NCBI RefSeq assembly: GCF_027744825.2 | Contig: NC_071338.1 | Span: 30,423,501 to 30,487,500 of the forward strand | Reading direction: 5' to 3' | Source: Synchiropus splendidus | Taxonomy: Eukaryota; Chordata; Actinopteri; Syngnathiformes; Callionymidae | Length of the DNA: 64,000 bases | In this document: positions 34,836-48,869 of the stretch, one piece after another | How positions within the stretch are numbered: position 1 is the stretch's first letter | Layout: each line of letters starts with the position of its first letter | Position numbers and translations under genes: made by a program | The notes under the pieces: model-generated | What the model saw: only the letters and a program-made list of their open reading frames with translations | Databases searched by the model: none | Told to the model about the DNA's origin: nothing

Positions 34836-36672
34836 AGAACTGCAGTCGTGAAAGTGGTTGTGACGAAGTCACAGCAAGTCTGCAGGTGGAGGGTGAATGA
34901 ACCCTGAGTAACTGATAAAATATTGTCTCATAACTGAGCATCATCGCCTGTATGTCAATGCGGAAACACTCATCTCCGCTGGTGTGGTGGAGTCTGAGCA
35001 GCTCTGACTCCCGTGCCATGGCCACTCCGGCTTCACGGCTCACAGGAGGCGGACTCTTCTCTCTGAAACTGTCAGATTAAACATTACAATCCCACGGTGC
35101 TTTTGAGGATAAAGCCCGAAGATTTGTCTCCTCTTAAAACTGTCTCGCCGCATTACAGAGGCTCAGTTTCTCGGGGGCTGCGGGCGCTCGGCCAGCGATG
35201 CCTTCCGGCCCCTGGGGGCAGAGCATACACACAAACTGATCTGTCAGCTCCAATCCTGTGATTTGGAGGTCTGAACGCACATGGCAGTCATTGAAAACAG
35301 GGCTGTTTAGTCGCGGGAGCGCAGCGCGCCGTTGTCATAAACAATCCCGCGGCTCCAGTCCGCCGCAGAGAAACGCTGACACTCTGTCATTTGCCGGGGC
35401 ATGTAGGCCTCGCCGAGACTCCTCGCTGGCTAATCTGGCGCTTGTTCCGCGCGCGGCTCAAGTGTCACAGTAAACGCCGTACGCGCGACTCCTGCTTTAC
35501 GCTACGATATGCACTCTGGTGTTTTTCCCCCCCGAATTTATTTCGCATTTAATGCTGTGTTGTGACAGGCTGTGTTTACGGAAGGGCTGAGACCTGGCAA
35601 CAAATTAGTGGAGGAGAGGTTTCTAGCTTTTACCTAGCTGGACGGATATCACATGAAAAGTTGAGCGTGCAGTCAGTTTTCAGTCTTAAATAAACACTGA
35701 GGCTCCCAGTTATGATGCACTGAGCTGATGCTGTATTTCTGTGAGCTGAAGAATCTTCCCCATAAGACATTCAGACTCTTTACTTTGTGGAACCTTCATT
35801 TGAGACCCTTTTAAGTACATGTACGGATTCTTCCAAGGCTCGTCTCCGTCACTGCTGCCAAGGCTAAACCCATCGACAGATCGTCTCATTTGGAGTGAAA
35901 TGTGTTTTGAAAGAGATTTGGAATCCAAATATAGCTCCTTTATTTACTTTTTTTAATTGTTTTCAATAGTTTTTGGCTTTGTTTAAGGGTCCTGGACTGA
36001 AAACTGTTGTTCCGTTGGTAACTCAGACATCCATCTGTGAGTTAAAAATGATTTCAGTGCAGACCGCGGGTCGGTCGGTCGGTCAACCCTGCGCTGATTT
36101 AAATGATGCGCATCATCATTTTCCGGGTCGCAGAGGGACACAAAGTGCGAGAACTTTCTGGAACTCTGGAACTGGCCCGTCTTCACAGCACCGCGACTCC
36201 CAGGTGGCTCTGGCGCTCAGCTGTTTCCTACCTGCGTTTCATGTCGTTGAATCGTCTTCACTCGGTGATTCCTACTTTTCAAACTTTTTAATGATCAGGG
36301 ACCGAGCCGTCCCAGTTTGGCACCGCCACTCTCCGCCTTAAACGCTCGCCGCCACGTCCAATTCGCTCTCACTTCCTCTAGCAGACAGATGCGACTCCTT
36401 CCTCCGTCGGGAGCCGAGCTTCGTGAGCGTGTCTGATTGATGTCAGCGCTTTGGACGAGTGTGAGCTTCATTTACTGTTGTTTTCTCCCGGGTCTTTTTC
36501 GGATGTGTGTGTCAGCTCACGAGTTGGTTTGTGTGCAGCTGTTGGCACTTTTACATTTGTTTGTGTGTCGGCGTGACTTTGAGTGGCAGTGCCACCGTTT
36601 GCTGACTCGGCAGAAAGAAGACTATTTTCTCTCTGGCGCAGTTTAATATTGGTGCTGCCTTTAGAGTTAGTT
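34836..36672. other. Intronic, with CpG-rich block at 35150-35500
   Basis: The 35150-35500 part is rich in CG dinucleotides (cgcgcgcggc and gagcgcagcgcgcc patches) and has a cataaacaatccc motif. It stands out from the AT-rich intron and is free of transposons: a candidate internal promoter or enhancer. No exon recognised. Confidence 0.4.
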
Positions 36673-36707
36673 CAGGGGTCACCAACATGGTGCCCACCGG
36701 CCTTTGG

Positions 36708-36753
<46 letters not shown>

Positions 36754-36764
36754 TATAATATATA
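36673..36764. repeat. hAT-like scrap with poly(A) and (TA)n tract
   Basis: caggggtcaccaacatggtg resembles a common hAT terminus. It is followed by 30 A (36708-36737) and a TA run (36738-36764). Confidence 0.6.
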
Positions 36765-39700
36765 GCTATGTGGAAACATGCAGAAATACGGAGGAAATGA
36801 ACGGACAAGTGACGTCTGTATCTGAAACGTTGAATATAAATGTACCTTCCTGATGAGTCAAAACTGATTTGATATATCATAGAGACTCATCCTCGTACCT
36901 TGTATTGTAAGAGCAAAGTGAAAACAGAATACAGAAGAACAATTCTATGATATAGATGCGTGATTGTATCGTAAAGTGTTGTTCTCGGTCTTGGTCACTG
37001 TCTTGCTCTGGTCTCAGTCACAACACTGCCCTGAGCCCTTTAATGCCACCACTCATACTTGGGAACAGGCATCAAAGATTCACTATTTAACACCTTGGGA
37101 GTGAGAATGTGCTTATCAGCCTCAACCTGGGTTCCACCAAGAGTTTTACTTCCTAACCCTGTTTGTGGTTGGTGAGATTTTCACTGAGTTTCAGTCGATA
37201 TTTAGTGAAGTGCGACTCGTACTCGTGAAGTGCCACTTCACTCAGCTGAGGCGGACTCCCTCCCTGCCTCACGTCTTCAAACTCGAGCTACAGAGGTCCA
37301 ACAGTACCAGCTGGCAGCTGAGCGACTAGACTCAAGAGGGCAGGAGGAACAGAAAATGCACGGCCAGAGATGACGAATCCTCCTGATGTGTAAAGCGACG
37401 TTTAAGTTTCCCGTCACGTCTCCTGCAGCTAGTGTGAAGGCAGAGTCATGACTCACGGGTGAATGCTAGTCCCAGCTCTCCCACCGCAAACCTTCATTGT
37501 GAAGTTTAAGATGCCATTTTAAAGTCAGTGCTTATCTCCTGCTCAACAATATCAGCATGTTTCACCCGAGTGCAGCGTCTCCACTTCCCGCTCACAAACA
37601 TTCCTGGATCAGTGTTTCATATTTCCTCTCCCTCAAACGTGTTGTGGATATACAGTAATCCCGGGCATTACAAGCCCGACGTGACACTCAGACGCAGCGA
37701 CTCTGAGCTGGGATTAGAGAAAAGTTAAAGAAGGCTTCACGGGAAGCGACACTTTATCTGAGCGGCAACGGCATCAATATGAACCAGGAATGCACCACAG
37801 TAATGCAGGGAGCCCACAAGGACACGCCGCTATCGATTTGTCCTCGAAGTCGCAGGTAACCATTAGCTGAAGAGCCAGCGGAGACTCCATTAGCCGACGC
37901 TGTGATGCTTCATTATGTGCTTGTTAACAGGAAGTTTAATGAATTCAGATCAATGATTTTGCTCAACATGGTTTTATGTTTTTCAAGCAACTCAAGGATG
38001 TTTCAGAAGCAGGAGGTTTGAAGCGTTCCTGCAGGCCACGGGGGCCACCAGAGACGCGTTGAATCTGCTCACGCCGCGCGAAAAAATGGCTTTGATGAAG
38101 GCACGGTGAGAAATAAATAAATAAAACACGCGGCTTTAAAAACAGATTTTTTAATCACAGTGATTTTATTTGTAAATAATTCACAAACAAAGGTTTATTT
38201 CTTCTTCGCTGTTTGGCCATTCTTGAAAATTTTACTTTCCCTCAAGTCATACTGAAAACACTGCTTGTAATAAAGCATAATTTAAAATTTGAATTTCACC
38301 TGTACTCGCCTGCTGATTTATATTGAGAATGTTTAAAGGAAATAATTATAAACTTAAACGCACAACATTCTTCCCCCAAATATTTTAGTGACAGAATTGG
38401 TGTTGGTTTGATGTCCCTCAACAGTCAGTGTGTGTAACGTGGCCCCGTATTTCCCTTCTCTTGTTCCAAACCCAAATCATCAAATCAGCCAAGCAATGGA
38501 ATTTTAGCGATGAATTCATTTTTTTATGTAGCCATTAGCGCAACAATAATTTAGCTGAGACCTGGAGATGCACACAAGCCACGGGAGGGTAAAGAAATAC
38601 TTCTACTATTGGACAAATGAGGTGCACAAATTGAAGTCCTGTAGTCTCCGGGGTCAAGGGTCATCGAGTTACTGGGCACTGAGTTGCCACAGATCAGCCG
38701 ACCTCTGTGTGAAGGCATTGTCCCTTGCTTGTGTTCATCATCAAAAGTCCATGTCATATAGAGACCAGCTGACTGGTAGATTTCCTGGCCTCCTCTACGC
38801 CGTGCTTGCTGCAGAGCTAACACTTTATGTTTGTGTGTATTTGTTTGTGTTTTCAGTTTCGGTGTGAAGTGTGTTTAAACATGAAAACCCAGTTGGTGAA
38901 TTTTTCAAGCCGATTTAAGCGTCCTCTCAGCAGCTCATCACCTGTGTGTCAACAATCCCGATCTGAACCCGGTCTTGCGTCCGCCCTCCTCTCAGAGCGT
39001 CATCTGAAATGCAGAGCTGGACACTTCATTATCTCCCTGCCGTCCCTCACTGACCTATAAAGGCGTCATTCCGTGCTCACCGGCCACTTCCTCCCAGGTG
39101 GCCACATCAGCGCTTCTGCTCTCCCTAAGTTTGTTTGGCGATGCTGAATATTGCCCTTTTCTAATAAGCATTCATAATTTACCACTGCCTCGAAGGCAAT
39201 GGAAAGAGGAGGGGAGGGGGCTCATGGACGGTGATGGGAAGAGACTCATTTTACCCGCTAGATTATCACTGGTGAAGGCTTTTCCAGAGCTGACAACAAT
39301 CTATTGCATGTTTGCTCCTGCTGATATAACCATGGAGTGAAAACACGTGAAGACAGAAGACATGATTTTGGAACAATAATGGCTCTATACACTTGAATTA
39401 GCAGCACTTTTGAACCTCACTTTAACCCCTTTAGGACCACAAATGGACACGTTACTTCAATTATTTTAATGGAGGTGTTTTAAAAAATGTGCTATGAATG
39501 AGAGATTGTGCCCCTTTTTCCCAAACTGGTGAGTGTCCAGGTGTTTTTTAGCAGCTGTGGTAGGACTAAGGACTGCTCCAAAACTAAAGCTAAAGGCTAA
39601 CATTACCTCATACTTGCTACGGACAAATTGAATCATTTTAGTGACTCAATGAATTGAATTCATCAAAATGAATGCATCTGTTTCCTGTCATTCATTTGGC

Positions 39701-40003
39701 AGTTGAGGTTCTTAAGTTTCGGCACCTGATGGAGACAATAAAAATTTCAATCGTAATAATCTGTTCTATCTATCGCCCACTCAGCGAGCCACTGAATAAG
39801 AGAGCTGAACATCGAGGCTTGAATCAAGATCCAAAAAAAGCCAAAAATGAAGATGCAGAGCATCATGGGAAGTCACGGAAGCTGAGCTTGTTCTCAGTTT
39901 CACATCCCTAACTGGGGGAAAAATTGGAATGAAGTCCGGGAAACTAGTCCCAGTCATGACCATATTTTGACCTCTAATGTCAGAGTAGGTTCTATGTAAA
40001 GAA
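36765..40003. other. Intronic, no gene seen
   Basis: A family D scrap lies at 36978-37028. The rest, especially 37230-38110 and 38860-39330, is repeat-free and unrecognised. Confidence 0.45.
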
Positions 40004-40209
40004 TGGTGATGGGTGGATGAGACATCATGAAACCGTGTCCTCATTTCCAGAGCCCAGTAGGTGGCGCTCTTGGGTTAAAAATTGTGAAAAATTGTGTGAG
40101 GTTTCTTTGAAATGCCCGTTCAAATCCAAAGATTTTCGAGCACAGCGTGCCCTCTAGTGGGCTCTGAAAATGAGGACACCTTCATGAAGCCGTATCTTCC
40201 CGTCACTAG
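40004..40209 (-). mobile_element. hAT-like MITE copy 16
   Basis: Full length: ggtgatgggtggatgagac start, cccagtaggtggcgctcttg box, end cttcccgtcactag. Confidence 0.9.
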
Positions 40210-41061
40210 TGAAGAGCCACAGAATGGAATACTAAATATGGTTGAATATGGCATCTCTGGGATTAGAGAGTCAAAGCTGAAAGGCCCTTGGCTTTTCTCC
40301 AACACTTGCCTAGCGACTCTGGAAGCCACTTGGCGAGTCATTCTACTGGTGACGGAGGTCAGCACCCGGATTTACCGCCTCTGCCTATGTAACTGCGAAG
40401 TTTATTGGCAGTTGTGGTCGAGTTTCCGCGGCCTTGGTTTACTTCCTGACCGGATAATTTACCAGCAATTCTCAGCATTGACAGGCACAATCCTGTGACC
40501 TTTTCAAAGACAAAGGCCTTGGAATTTAATTGGAGTTGCTCAAGCTGCTTTCCTGCCATGGCACGCACTTAATAAGAGAGACAAAGTGATTGATGGGAAC
40601 CCAAAATTTCCCTGGCATCGTCTCCTGGCCAGTCCTGGTGGTATTTAGAAGGGGAAAGACTCGCTGTCCATTTGGACATCCAGTTTAATGATGGATATCA
40701 TTATTATTATACTGTAAAAAGGTTGCCACCTGGCTTCTACTTTCCTGGGTTTTCAAGTTGGTCAGACCAAAGTTCAGCATCATCCTGTGGTTTGCTGAGT
40801 TGTTTTCCTTCTTGATGGGATGGTGGACTCCAAGATGCCAGTGCCAGGATGCATGGATTGGAAAGGAATGGAGGTCAGTGAGAGCCTTTGGGTTTTGCAG
40901 GAGAAGCCTTCGCGCTGTGGTTGGAGTCTCCCATCATTAATACAAGATCTTGGTGAAAAATTTATGCGGCAGTGGAAACAAAGCAATCAAAGCTGAAGGA
41001 GGCGTAAATTAAACACTGGTGACTCAGACAGGGTATTTTAAAACGCTATCCAAAGATAGTA
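40210..41061. other. Intronic, no gene seen
   Basis: Nothing recognised. Short open frames occur on both strands. Confidence 0.45.
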
Positions 41062-41778
41062 CAGTGGTACCCCAGTTTTCGAACGTCTTGGGCTTCGAAA
41101 AAGTCGGAGTTCGACCAACAATTTCGAGATTTTTTTGCTTTGGATTTCAAACGAAAATCCAGAACTCAAACGCCCCCCGAAAAAAGCCGGAAAAAACATA
41201 ACGTGCGCAGACCGATCAGCTGACCCACGAGGTGCTTTGTTATTGTGTATAACGCAGCCTCTGTATGCAGACGTGTCCCGTTAGCTACATTTACTGAGTG
41301 TTTTTTCTTCATATTGAGGTGTAAAACCTTTCCTGTCTCCGCACTGGACCGTGGTAGAGTGTCACAGGGGAGGTGCTGGAGCGCTCACTCCAGGGTTTGA
41401 TGTCCTGTTGTGGGCTGGAGCTGGGACAGGGATGAGGCGAGTCTGGGACAGAGCGTGACTTGGTTTATGACTTTGTCACAGCCAAACTGCACAGAAGCGC
41501 ACATTCAGAGCTGGACACGCACCGGGCACCTCTTCACTTCTGGAGAGACGTCACTCACTCGGCAACCCCTCCCACATGCAGCGGCCACACACATAGAGGA
41601 ACAGTGCACCTGCAGCAGACACTCGACATTCACTCCTACAAAAGCCTGTTTTAAGGCTTGGAACACATTATTTTGTTTTCCATTCATTGTAATGGGAAAA
41701 ATCGCTTCGGATTTCGAACAAATCCCTTCTCGAACGGCCGTCTGGAACGGATTGTGGTTGAGAACCAAGGTACTACTG
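41062..41778. mobile_element. Pogo/Tigger-like non-autonomous element, copy 2
   Basis: Starts cagtggtaccccagttttcg and ends gagaaccaaggtactactg, inverted repeats of each other with a few changes. It is about 717 bp and near-identical over most of its length to 55623-56330. The 245-codon open frame that starts inside it (41410-42147) runs out into the flank, has no transposase motifs and is not called as a gene. A TA precedes the element; the matching TA after it has mutated to TC. Confidence 0.88.
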
Positions 41779-44572
41779 TCCTTCAATGACAATGAGAACT
41801 TGCCCGTGGCTAAACGTCCGGCGGCACTTAAGCTTCCTTTAGACCACAACCTTGTGACCTGTTCCACTGCTCTTCATCTTTCTAAGAAGGGAAAGCGGTT
41901 AACCAGCTGGCGGTCAATGGTGTTTGTGGTGAACGTGATGAAGATGAAGGGTGCTCACCCCTGTCTTGTGCTTAAAGCTCCACCAAAGGCCATGATGAGA
42001 TCAGAACTGTACATGGAGCAGAAAGTTTATGTTCCAGCACCTTGGGAGTTGACTGAACAGCACATGTGGTTGGGGAAGTGGACTTTTGCGTCCTATATTG
42101 ATGCAGAAGGCAGACGATGGGTGTTGATGCACACGGTTGTCAATTGAAGCACATGTTCCAACCTTGAGCGGAACATGTCCTGATACCGTGGCATGTAAAA
42201 AAAGAGGGTTAGGTAAGCCATGGGATGACACTACTTTTGTTGTACATGTAGCATGTGCTACTTAAAGCTCCTCAAACTCAGTCATGGTGACATCCTGAGC
42301 CACATAAGGGGTTATAAATCACAAGTGGCATCCAATGTAATTCAGTGAAGAGAGCTTCCGAACGTCCATGGAAATGCCTGTGCGTCAACATGTAACGCTG
42401 AAGGCTGCATTTGGCCTCAGAATAGGACGTGAAAGTCCACTTTCCCAACCTAAAATATTATGCAATGGGAGTGAGGATGGGTTGGACTGAAGGTTTCAGC
42501 AAGGCTTTGCAGGATCAGACCTGACTCCACCTGCAGCTTTCAGATGCATCAACCTCTGTGAGCAGCTGTAGGAAGTGATGGTCTTCGCATGGCTCATAAC
42601 TCTGACGTGATCCGAGTAATCCAACATTAATGGGAGGAAGCAGACTGAGAAATAGATGTGAACCTAACACATCCTCTCTCGAAAGGCATCACAAATCGAC
42701 TACAGTGGAGTGGAAGATCTAAGTCATGTGCAGTCATGAACGTAGAGCGAATCTTTGTGCCACTTCTGCATTGAAAGCAGATGATAATGGTGTGTAGCAC
42801 TTTCCCTTTAATTCACTGAAACTTTAATGGCTCAGGCGACGCAGCCAGATTGTCCATGTGCAACGAAAACCAACAGTGGAGAAGATTCATCCATTTTGCA
42901 TGCGGGCTAAAGATAGCTGAAATCACAGCGCAGTCATTAGCCTTAAATGATGTAGATGGCCATGTTGTGGCGGATGATGACGTGGGCTGTAGGTTTTTTT
43001 TTTTCTCCTGCCGACCAGACTCTGCTTGTTATCACGTCCGTCTAATGAGCTCCATTTCACTCGCTCGTCCAACTTCTCTTTCCGTTTTTAAACATCTATA
43101 TTTGGCAAACTTTCGACCTCAAAGGGAGGGAGCGCAAACAGATGCGAGCGCTGGACTCACGAGGCGGAATGGGGAAAGGAAATGATGCGTTTACTCGGGT
43201 GCAGCGTCCCTTCAAAAAAAAACACGGTTGACCATGAACTATTTTTGAGAGGCCCAAACTGTCATGGAACAAACAAGTCGATTTGTGTTCCGCTGGGGCC
43301 CATTAGAACATCTCTGATCAGAGAAAATCCACTGGTGGAGAATAACATCTCCAGCTCGGACGATCTTCTCAAGCAGCATTGCAGATATTAATTGTATCTT
43401 CTGACAACTGCTCACCTCTGGAAGGTGACACCAGAAGGTTAATGGCTCAAGACTCTTATCTGGGTATCAAATAGATGTTATCATCACATTTATCAGAGGG
43501 ATTAATGGGCGAGCCGCGGCCCCGTGGTAATGGCTGTCTTCCATCATTTCGAGGGGTCAAACTCTCAATCAGGCGTTTTGTTGAACAACACTGGGATTTG
43601 TTGACGTAACCATGGCAACAACAGATGCAGCGTTTTGCCTTTCAAGTCTGTTTACCTTTAGCTATGAAAAAAATACGTTTTTAATTGTTTTATGTGCCGT
43701 TTCCCAGTGGAGGTTGCTGTAGCAGAACTTCATCCTTCACATATCATGGTTATCTTCAGACCCATTTATGCCCATTCTTTCAGTTGGTGTTGCTGTTCAC
43801 CTATATATCCACTGGGGGGCAGCCCAGAGTCAAAAGCCAAGACAAACATGGTGACTGTGGAATAAGTATTGACCATGCACTTCTTGCGAAAAAAAGAAGG
43901 AAACTAAAGCAGTCTTGTAGGAGGCGGTGGTCGGTGAGGCCATTAAATATATCGTGACTGGTGGAGAAAGAATTCCCGCCATGGTTATGTCTTCTTCGTG
44001 TCTCCTGAGAACAACCTATCAGGTAGTAACAGCAACACTGCCCCCCATGGTTCTGTGGTGGTACTGCTCCATTTGGCTTGTATCTGTAAGGTTTGTGGAA
44101 ACATGCAGGAATACAGAGGAAATGAAGGCAGAGCACAGACATATTTGTCCATATCTGGATCCCTATGAAATGTTGAGCATTAATGGGCCTTTACAGCTGC
44201 ACCATGAACCTCACCGGTACCGCTCCACTTACCTTCCCAAATCAGCGCAATTCTGTTGGCCTCACAAAGTCTGCTAAAGATGTATGATATTAACTTCATG
44301 AGACAACTTATCTGGTCTTCATGTATGTGAAGTATGTCCTGTATGTTGCACTACGTACAATGTAGTTACTTGGAAATGTCCAAAGGTAGCATGCTCATAA
44401 CCCAATGTCCTTTTTACCTTAGAGAATAGTGGGACTTCAGACCCAAAACAGGTGACCTCCAATCATTGTGGGTTTCGCTCCAAGATCAGTGTTGAGTTGG
44501 TTCTTCAAGTGGACTTCCATGTCCAGTGTTGACACAGAAGTCGCCCATCCACATTGCCTGTAGATGCATAAG
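41779..44572. other. Intronic, no gene seen
   Basis: Largely repeat-free, with no exon recognised. A roughly 28-bp phrase at 44094-44120 (gtggaaacatgcaggaatac) also occurs at about 36770. Confidence 0.45.
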
Positions 44573-44731
44573 TAGTGATGGCCTTACGAAGCTTCGTGAA
44601 ACAGTGTTCTCAAGAACCCACTAGATGGCACTCTTGGCTGAAACCTCACATTGTACTTAAACCTGGAGCGCCACCTGCTGAGCGCTGAAAATTAAGACAC
44701 TGTTTCATGAAGCTTCATCAGCCCATCACTA
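44573..44731 (+). mobile_element. hAT-like MITE copy 17
   Basis: tagtgatggccttacgaagc start, agcccatcacta end. The flanking 8-mers tgcataag and tgtataac agree at 6 of 8 positions, consistent with an old 8-bp duplication. Confidence 0.9.
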
Positions 44732-47039
44732 TGTATAACCAAAATAATTTGAAGTGCTCTACTGTATGTATGAAGTGACACATCATAATATACAGAGCGA
44801 AAAGAACGTCATCGCATGACTTAACCCTAAACCCAATACCCTGCCCACGGCACCAGGATATGCCACGATAGGCGGAACGTTCTTCATTTAAAAGCCTGAA
44901 GGTTATGCATAAGTCTGGCAGGAAGCGGCATGTTGGTGAGTGGCACAACACAGACAGTGGGTTTAGACTTCTTTAAGGCAGTGATCAGATCAGAACACAA
45001 GACGCACACAAACAAGCTATCCGCGCTAGCTCCTGTTTTAAAGACAAACAGTGGCTCTACTCCGAGTCTCTGGGAGACTCAAAAGTCGAAGTGGATCTAG
45101 AAATCTGTTTGTTTCCCGTAAATATCTGTTTGGAAATGCTTTATTTATTTGAAATTTGCTTTATTTGAGGAGCGTAGTCGCCAGTGTGGGTCCAGGCTGT
45201 TTGACCGAAGCTGCCGTCGGGAGAACCCATGAACTGTGATGAATCCATCTTCTGTTGTAGTCTTCCTACCTAACTCAGCGGCTTTGTTTGTGTTGACGGG
45301 CGGAACTTAATAATTGATGATCGACTCAAATCTGATTTCACGAGTGGATGAAACTGCGACTCCATGATCAGAGGAGGAGACGAGCCGCTGGTGCAGCTCC
45401 CCTCACTCACTTTGTCTCCCGCGTCTCCCCTCGTCTCCGTCAGACTCTGATCTCCCTCCTGTTGAAACTTTTACCACATATGCCGCTGTAATTACGGCGT
45501 CTTGACCCCATTCTGCTCCCACCTGCCTCGTCACTGTTGCTGCGTTCACGCCGATCATGCTCCGTGGAACAGAGAGAATCTGAGCTCATTTGAACACGTG
45601 GACACGGCTCAAGATCACACATGCGTGCGCACAACTGAGAGGCTGTTATGTAGACGCAGGTATGTTCACACTTACGCAGATGCGAACCATCTATCACACA
45701 CAAAAGTGGGAAGTTATTTCACGCAAACATTCTCACAGAGCCAGTAGAAACATGAATAGAGACGCAGACAGTCTATAACACAAAAGTGAGAGGATATTAC
45801 ACTGATACTTACTAAGAAAGTAAAAACCGTGAGTAGGTGTGTACACACTAAGTAGACACACAAAATGAGTGGCTATTATAGACTGTTATGGTCTATAATA
45901 ACACAAAAACGATAACACAAACACAGTAGAACACAACCTTCTCTGTCCACACACACAAATAACAGTCACATGCTCTCTATTATTCTTATAAAATAGCCAA
46001 CACATGATGTGTAGAACTATAAAAAAAGACACTTGCAAATCAACTAAAAACATTCATCTAAAATGAAGTGCAACAGACACACAACATAAGTAAACACATC
46101 ACAAGTATAATCGTGCATAAACAGTGATATAAAGAGTTCCTAAAACACACTCCGACTCAGGCCAATGTGGCAACACACTCTTCCACTGACGGCGGTAAAC
46201 ACACTCTCTGCCCACCGTCACAAACAAACACTGCACTACACTCAGCACACACACATTATTTAGCGCCCAGTGAACACACACCGTGTCGCCGGCACACAAA
46301 CTCTCTCACTCATGGCACAAACGTCGTACACAACATGCTGTTGTGACACCTCGGTGTCCTCGCCGGGTATTAGAGCCCACAACATTTCTATTAACCCAGA
46401 GGTCAGCGGCGGAGTCACGGGCCGCCGGCCGCAGTCATCTGTTGACTGTAGTTTACACCGCCGCGACAACTCGGGGCCAAAAGGACAAGCGCTCTCAGAC
46501 GACGTGGTGGGAGGGTGATTTATCACCTCGTCTTACGCCGGTTACTCTTGAGCCGGAGGTGGGCACAGAGCTGCGGCTGAAGGTGGGCAGCCTGGCACAA
46601 GGGGGGCTCTGCTGAGGTAATACATCTCCTCCAACTGGTCATTTATGTCATGTCCTGAAAGATGAGCGGCTCAGACTCCCACGTTAGACTCAGTTAAAGT
46701 AGTAGACGCCTGTGTTAACCACGGATTTCACTGGCGGGAGAGAAGAGAAAACTCACCGAACCAGGGCTGTTGAGTTTGACCTCAAGTCTTCACTCTTGCT
46801 TTAACTCAATATATTTTTCATTTCATTTTTTCCTCTTCTACGTGTGTTGTTGTCACCCTTGTTCTCTGAGTCTCTTCATTTTTCCTCTTCTTTACTATAA
46901 TTTAGCGCATAAATAATTATCCTTCAGATCGGGATAAATATTTTATGCCATTTTAATATGCATGCTTTGCAGAGTTCCCAGGATAATTCGACTTTTCTGC
47001 TTTGGGAACGTGTTGTTGCTGTAGCGCACGGTGTGACAA
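44732..47039. other. Intronic, with a degenerate CA-rich tandem region
   Basis: 45690-46300 contains repeated 'cacaaaagtgagagg...atta' phrases at about 80-base spacing (45700, 45779, 45860) and a perfect hairpin at 45874-45900. No exon recognised. Confidence 0.45.
45874..45900. repeat. Perfect 10-bp inverted repeat
   Basis: tattatagac (45874-45883) and gtctataata (45891-45900) around the 7-base loop tgttatg. Confidence 0.85.
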
Positions 47040-47226
47040 CTGGGCCGATGAGGCTTCATGAAGCACTGCCCTCATTTTCAGAGCCCACTAGGTGGCAGTC
47101 TGCTCTAAAGTCTTTGAATTTGAACAACCATCTCAGTGACACTTCACATCATTTTTTAAACCGAGAGCGCCACCTACTGGGCTGTGTAAATGAGGACACA
47201 GTTTCATGAAGCCTCATGAGTCCATG
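47040..47226 (+). mobile_element. hAT-like MITE copy 18
   Basis: tgggccgatgaggcttcatg start, gagcgccacctactgggctg box, end gtttcatgaagcctcatgag. Confidence 0.88.
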
Positions 47227-48679
47227 TGGCTATTGTGAGCTGCTGTCGCCATGAGAGAAAGGATGGACGAAGCAAAAGCGCTTTAATATGATGGGAGTGA
47301 GTAAAAACATATATGCTGAAGTAGAAAGTAGAAAGTGAGACAAAAAGTTGAAACATGCTATGCTGTGGCATTTTAAAAATGGGCTAGAATTGTCTTTTTT
47401 ATAGTAGTTATTTTAAGATTTACAATATAAATTGCAAACATGAACATGTAAATATGATAGAAATGCACATTTCAACACATTTGAAGCCACCAGAAATAGT
47501 GAAAAAGTGAAAAAATAAAGGGATAAAATAAGGAATATAAAGTATATTTAATTTTAAGCTACATTATCTGTAGTTATAGATGGTAATATCATATTATAAC
47601 GATATAATAATGGTTTATTTTTTTATATTATTATTAATTTATTATTAAATACAGCTGACAGCCTTGTTTGTTGGCAATATATTGTGACGTGAAACAGTGA
47701 TATTGTCACAGGCCAAACTTTTAAGTTGAACTGTTCATGAACAATAAAAAAGTAGGAAACAAAATTGTTAATTAGCTGTGGGAAACATTTGTACGTTCCG
47801 TAGTGCAGGTCTGAACATGTCTGGAGTCCAACAGAAGTTCTGTCGGACAATATCAAGTGGCTGCTTCTGGCTCAAGGTCAAAAGGGAGCACTGAGGTCCG
47901 TGTTTGTATGGATGGAATTTTGTCTACATAAAGGAGCAAAGAGGCTTTCTTCTCATTGAATGCCATTCAAACACTGGGTAAATGCAAGTCTCTCTCTCTC
48001 TCTTCAGAAAGTCCAGTCTGTAGTCTTCCCACCAGCAGCTCTGACCTCAGCATCAAGTCTGCGGCCAACAGGTTTATGGCATTAACGCTCTTGTCTCTTT
48101 CCTCTCTGTCCTTCCAGCTGTTATATAACCAGCACTGGCTCTTTCTATTCCAGCGTGCTTATTGAAAAACACATTATACTCCCCATCATGCAGCATTAAT
48201 AAGGTGGGCCACCATTCAATACAGACCCTGGCACTGGGCTTGAATACACTCTTCCATTCAGCAAGTACTTCATACGTGAATCAATCCGGCCGTGTTGGTG
48301 GAGGCTGTTTAATGGGTCTAACCGGTCCCTGACTCATCTCATGAAGCAATATTTACATTGAGACATGGGACTTCATCAGATATGAAGCTCAATAACTCCT
48401 CTTTAATATACTGTGAACATGGATGTGATCCGCAGGATATGAAGCCTGCACCTGAGGAGCAGTCCTCATGTCGGCATACATTATATAGCTCCACGTGCCA
48501 GATACATCCCCACCTCCGTGGTCATGACCCAGTACACCTCATTAGAAACACAGCTCAACACATTCTCGGATCATGACCCGCTTCATCCTTCCACACCAGA
48601 GCTGTGGTTCGATGTACAGGATATAAAGGGTGCAAACTATTAGGGGCAAGGCGACCTCCGAGCAAGAGTGAGTGGTGGT
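47227..48679. other. Intronic, no gene seen
   Basis: AT-rich first half. Nothing recognised. Confidence 0.45.
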
Positions 48680-48782
48680 GTTCTGATGAGGCTTCATGAA
48701 AATGTCACAGCACAGTAGGTGGCGCTGTAGGTTTAAAAATGATGTGAGGTTTCATTACTCCAAAAATTTCAGAGCAAAGATT
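48680..48782 (-). mobile_element. hAT-like MITE copy 19 (fragment)
   Basis: ctgatgaggcttcatgaaa, then cagtaggtggcgctgtag and the 'gatgtgaggtttcatt' segment. The distal part is lost. Confidence 0.75.
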
Positions 48783-48869
48783 TCTTTCAATCTTGTTCTC
48801 GAGTGATGGGATAAGGGTGTTGGAGATGGGTTGGCAAAGTGGCTCAGCGGGTACAGTTTTGCAGTCGCT

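Noticed and set aside
41410..42147. 245-codon open frame
   Set aside because: Begins inside a Tigger-like element copy and runs into the flank. The matching region at 55963 is broken earlier, and no protein motif is present.
43801..44277. Overlapping open frames of 113 (-) and 116 (+) codons
   Set aside because: Opposite-strand overlap without recognisable protein features.
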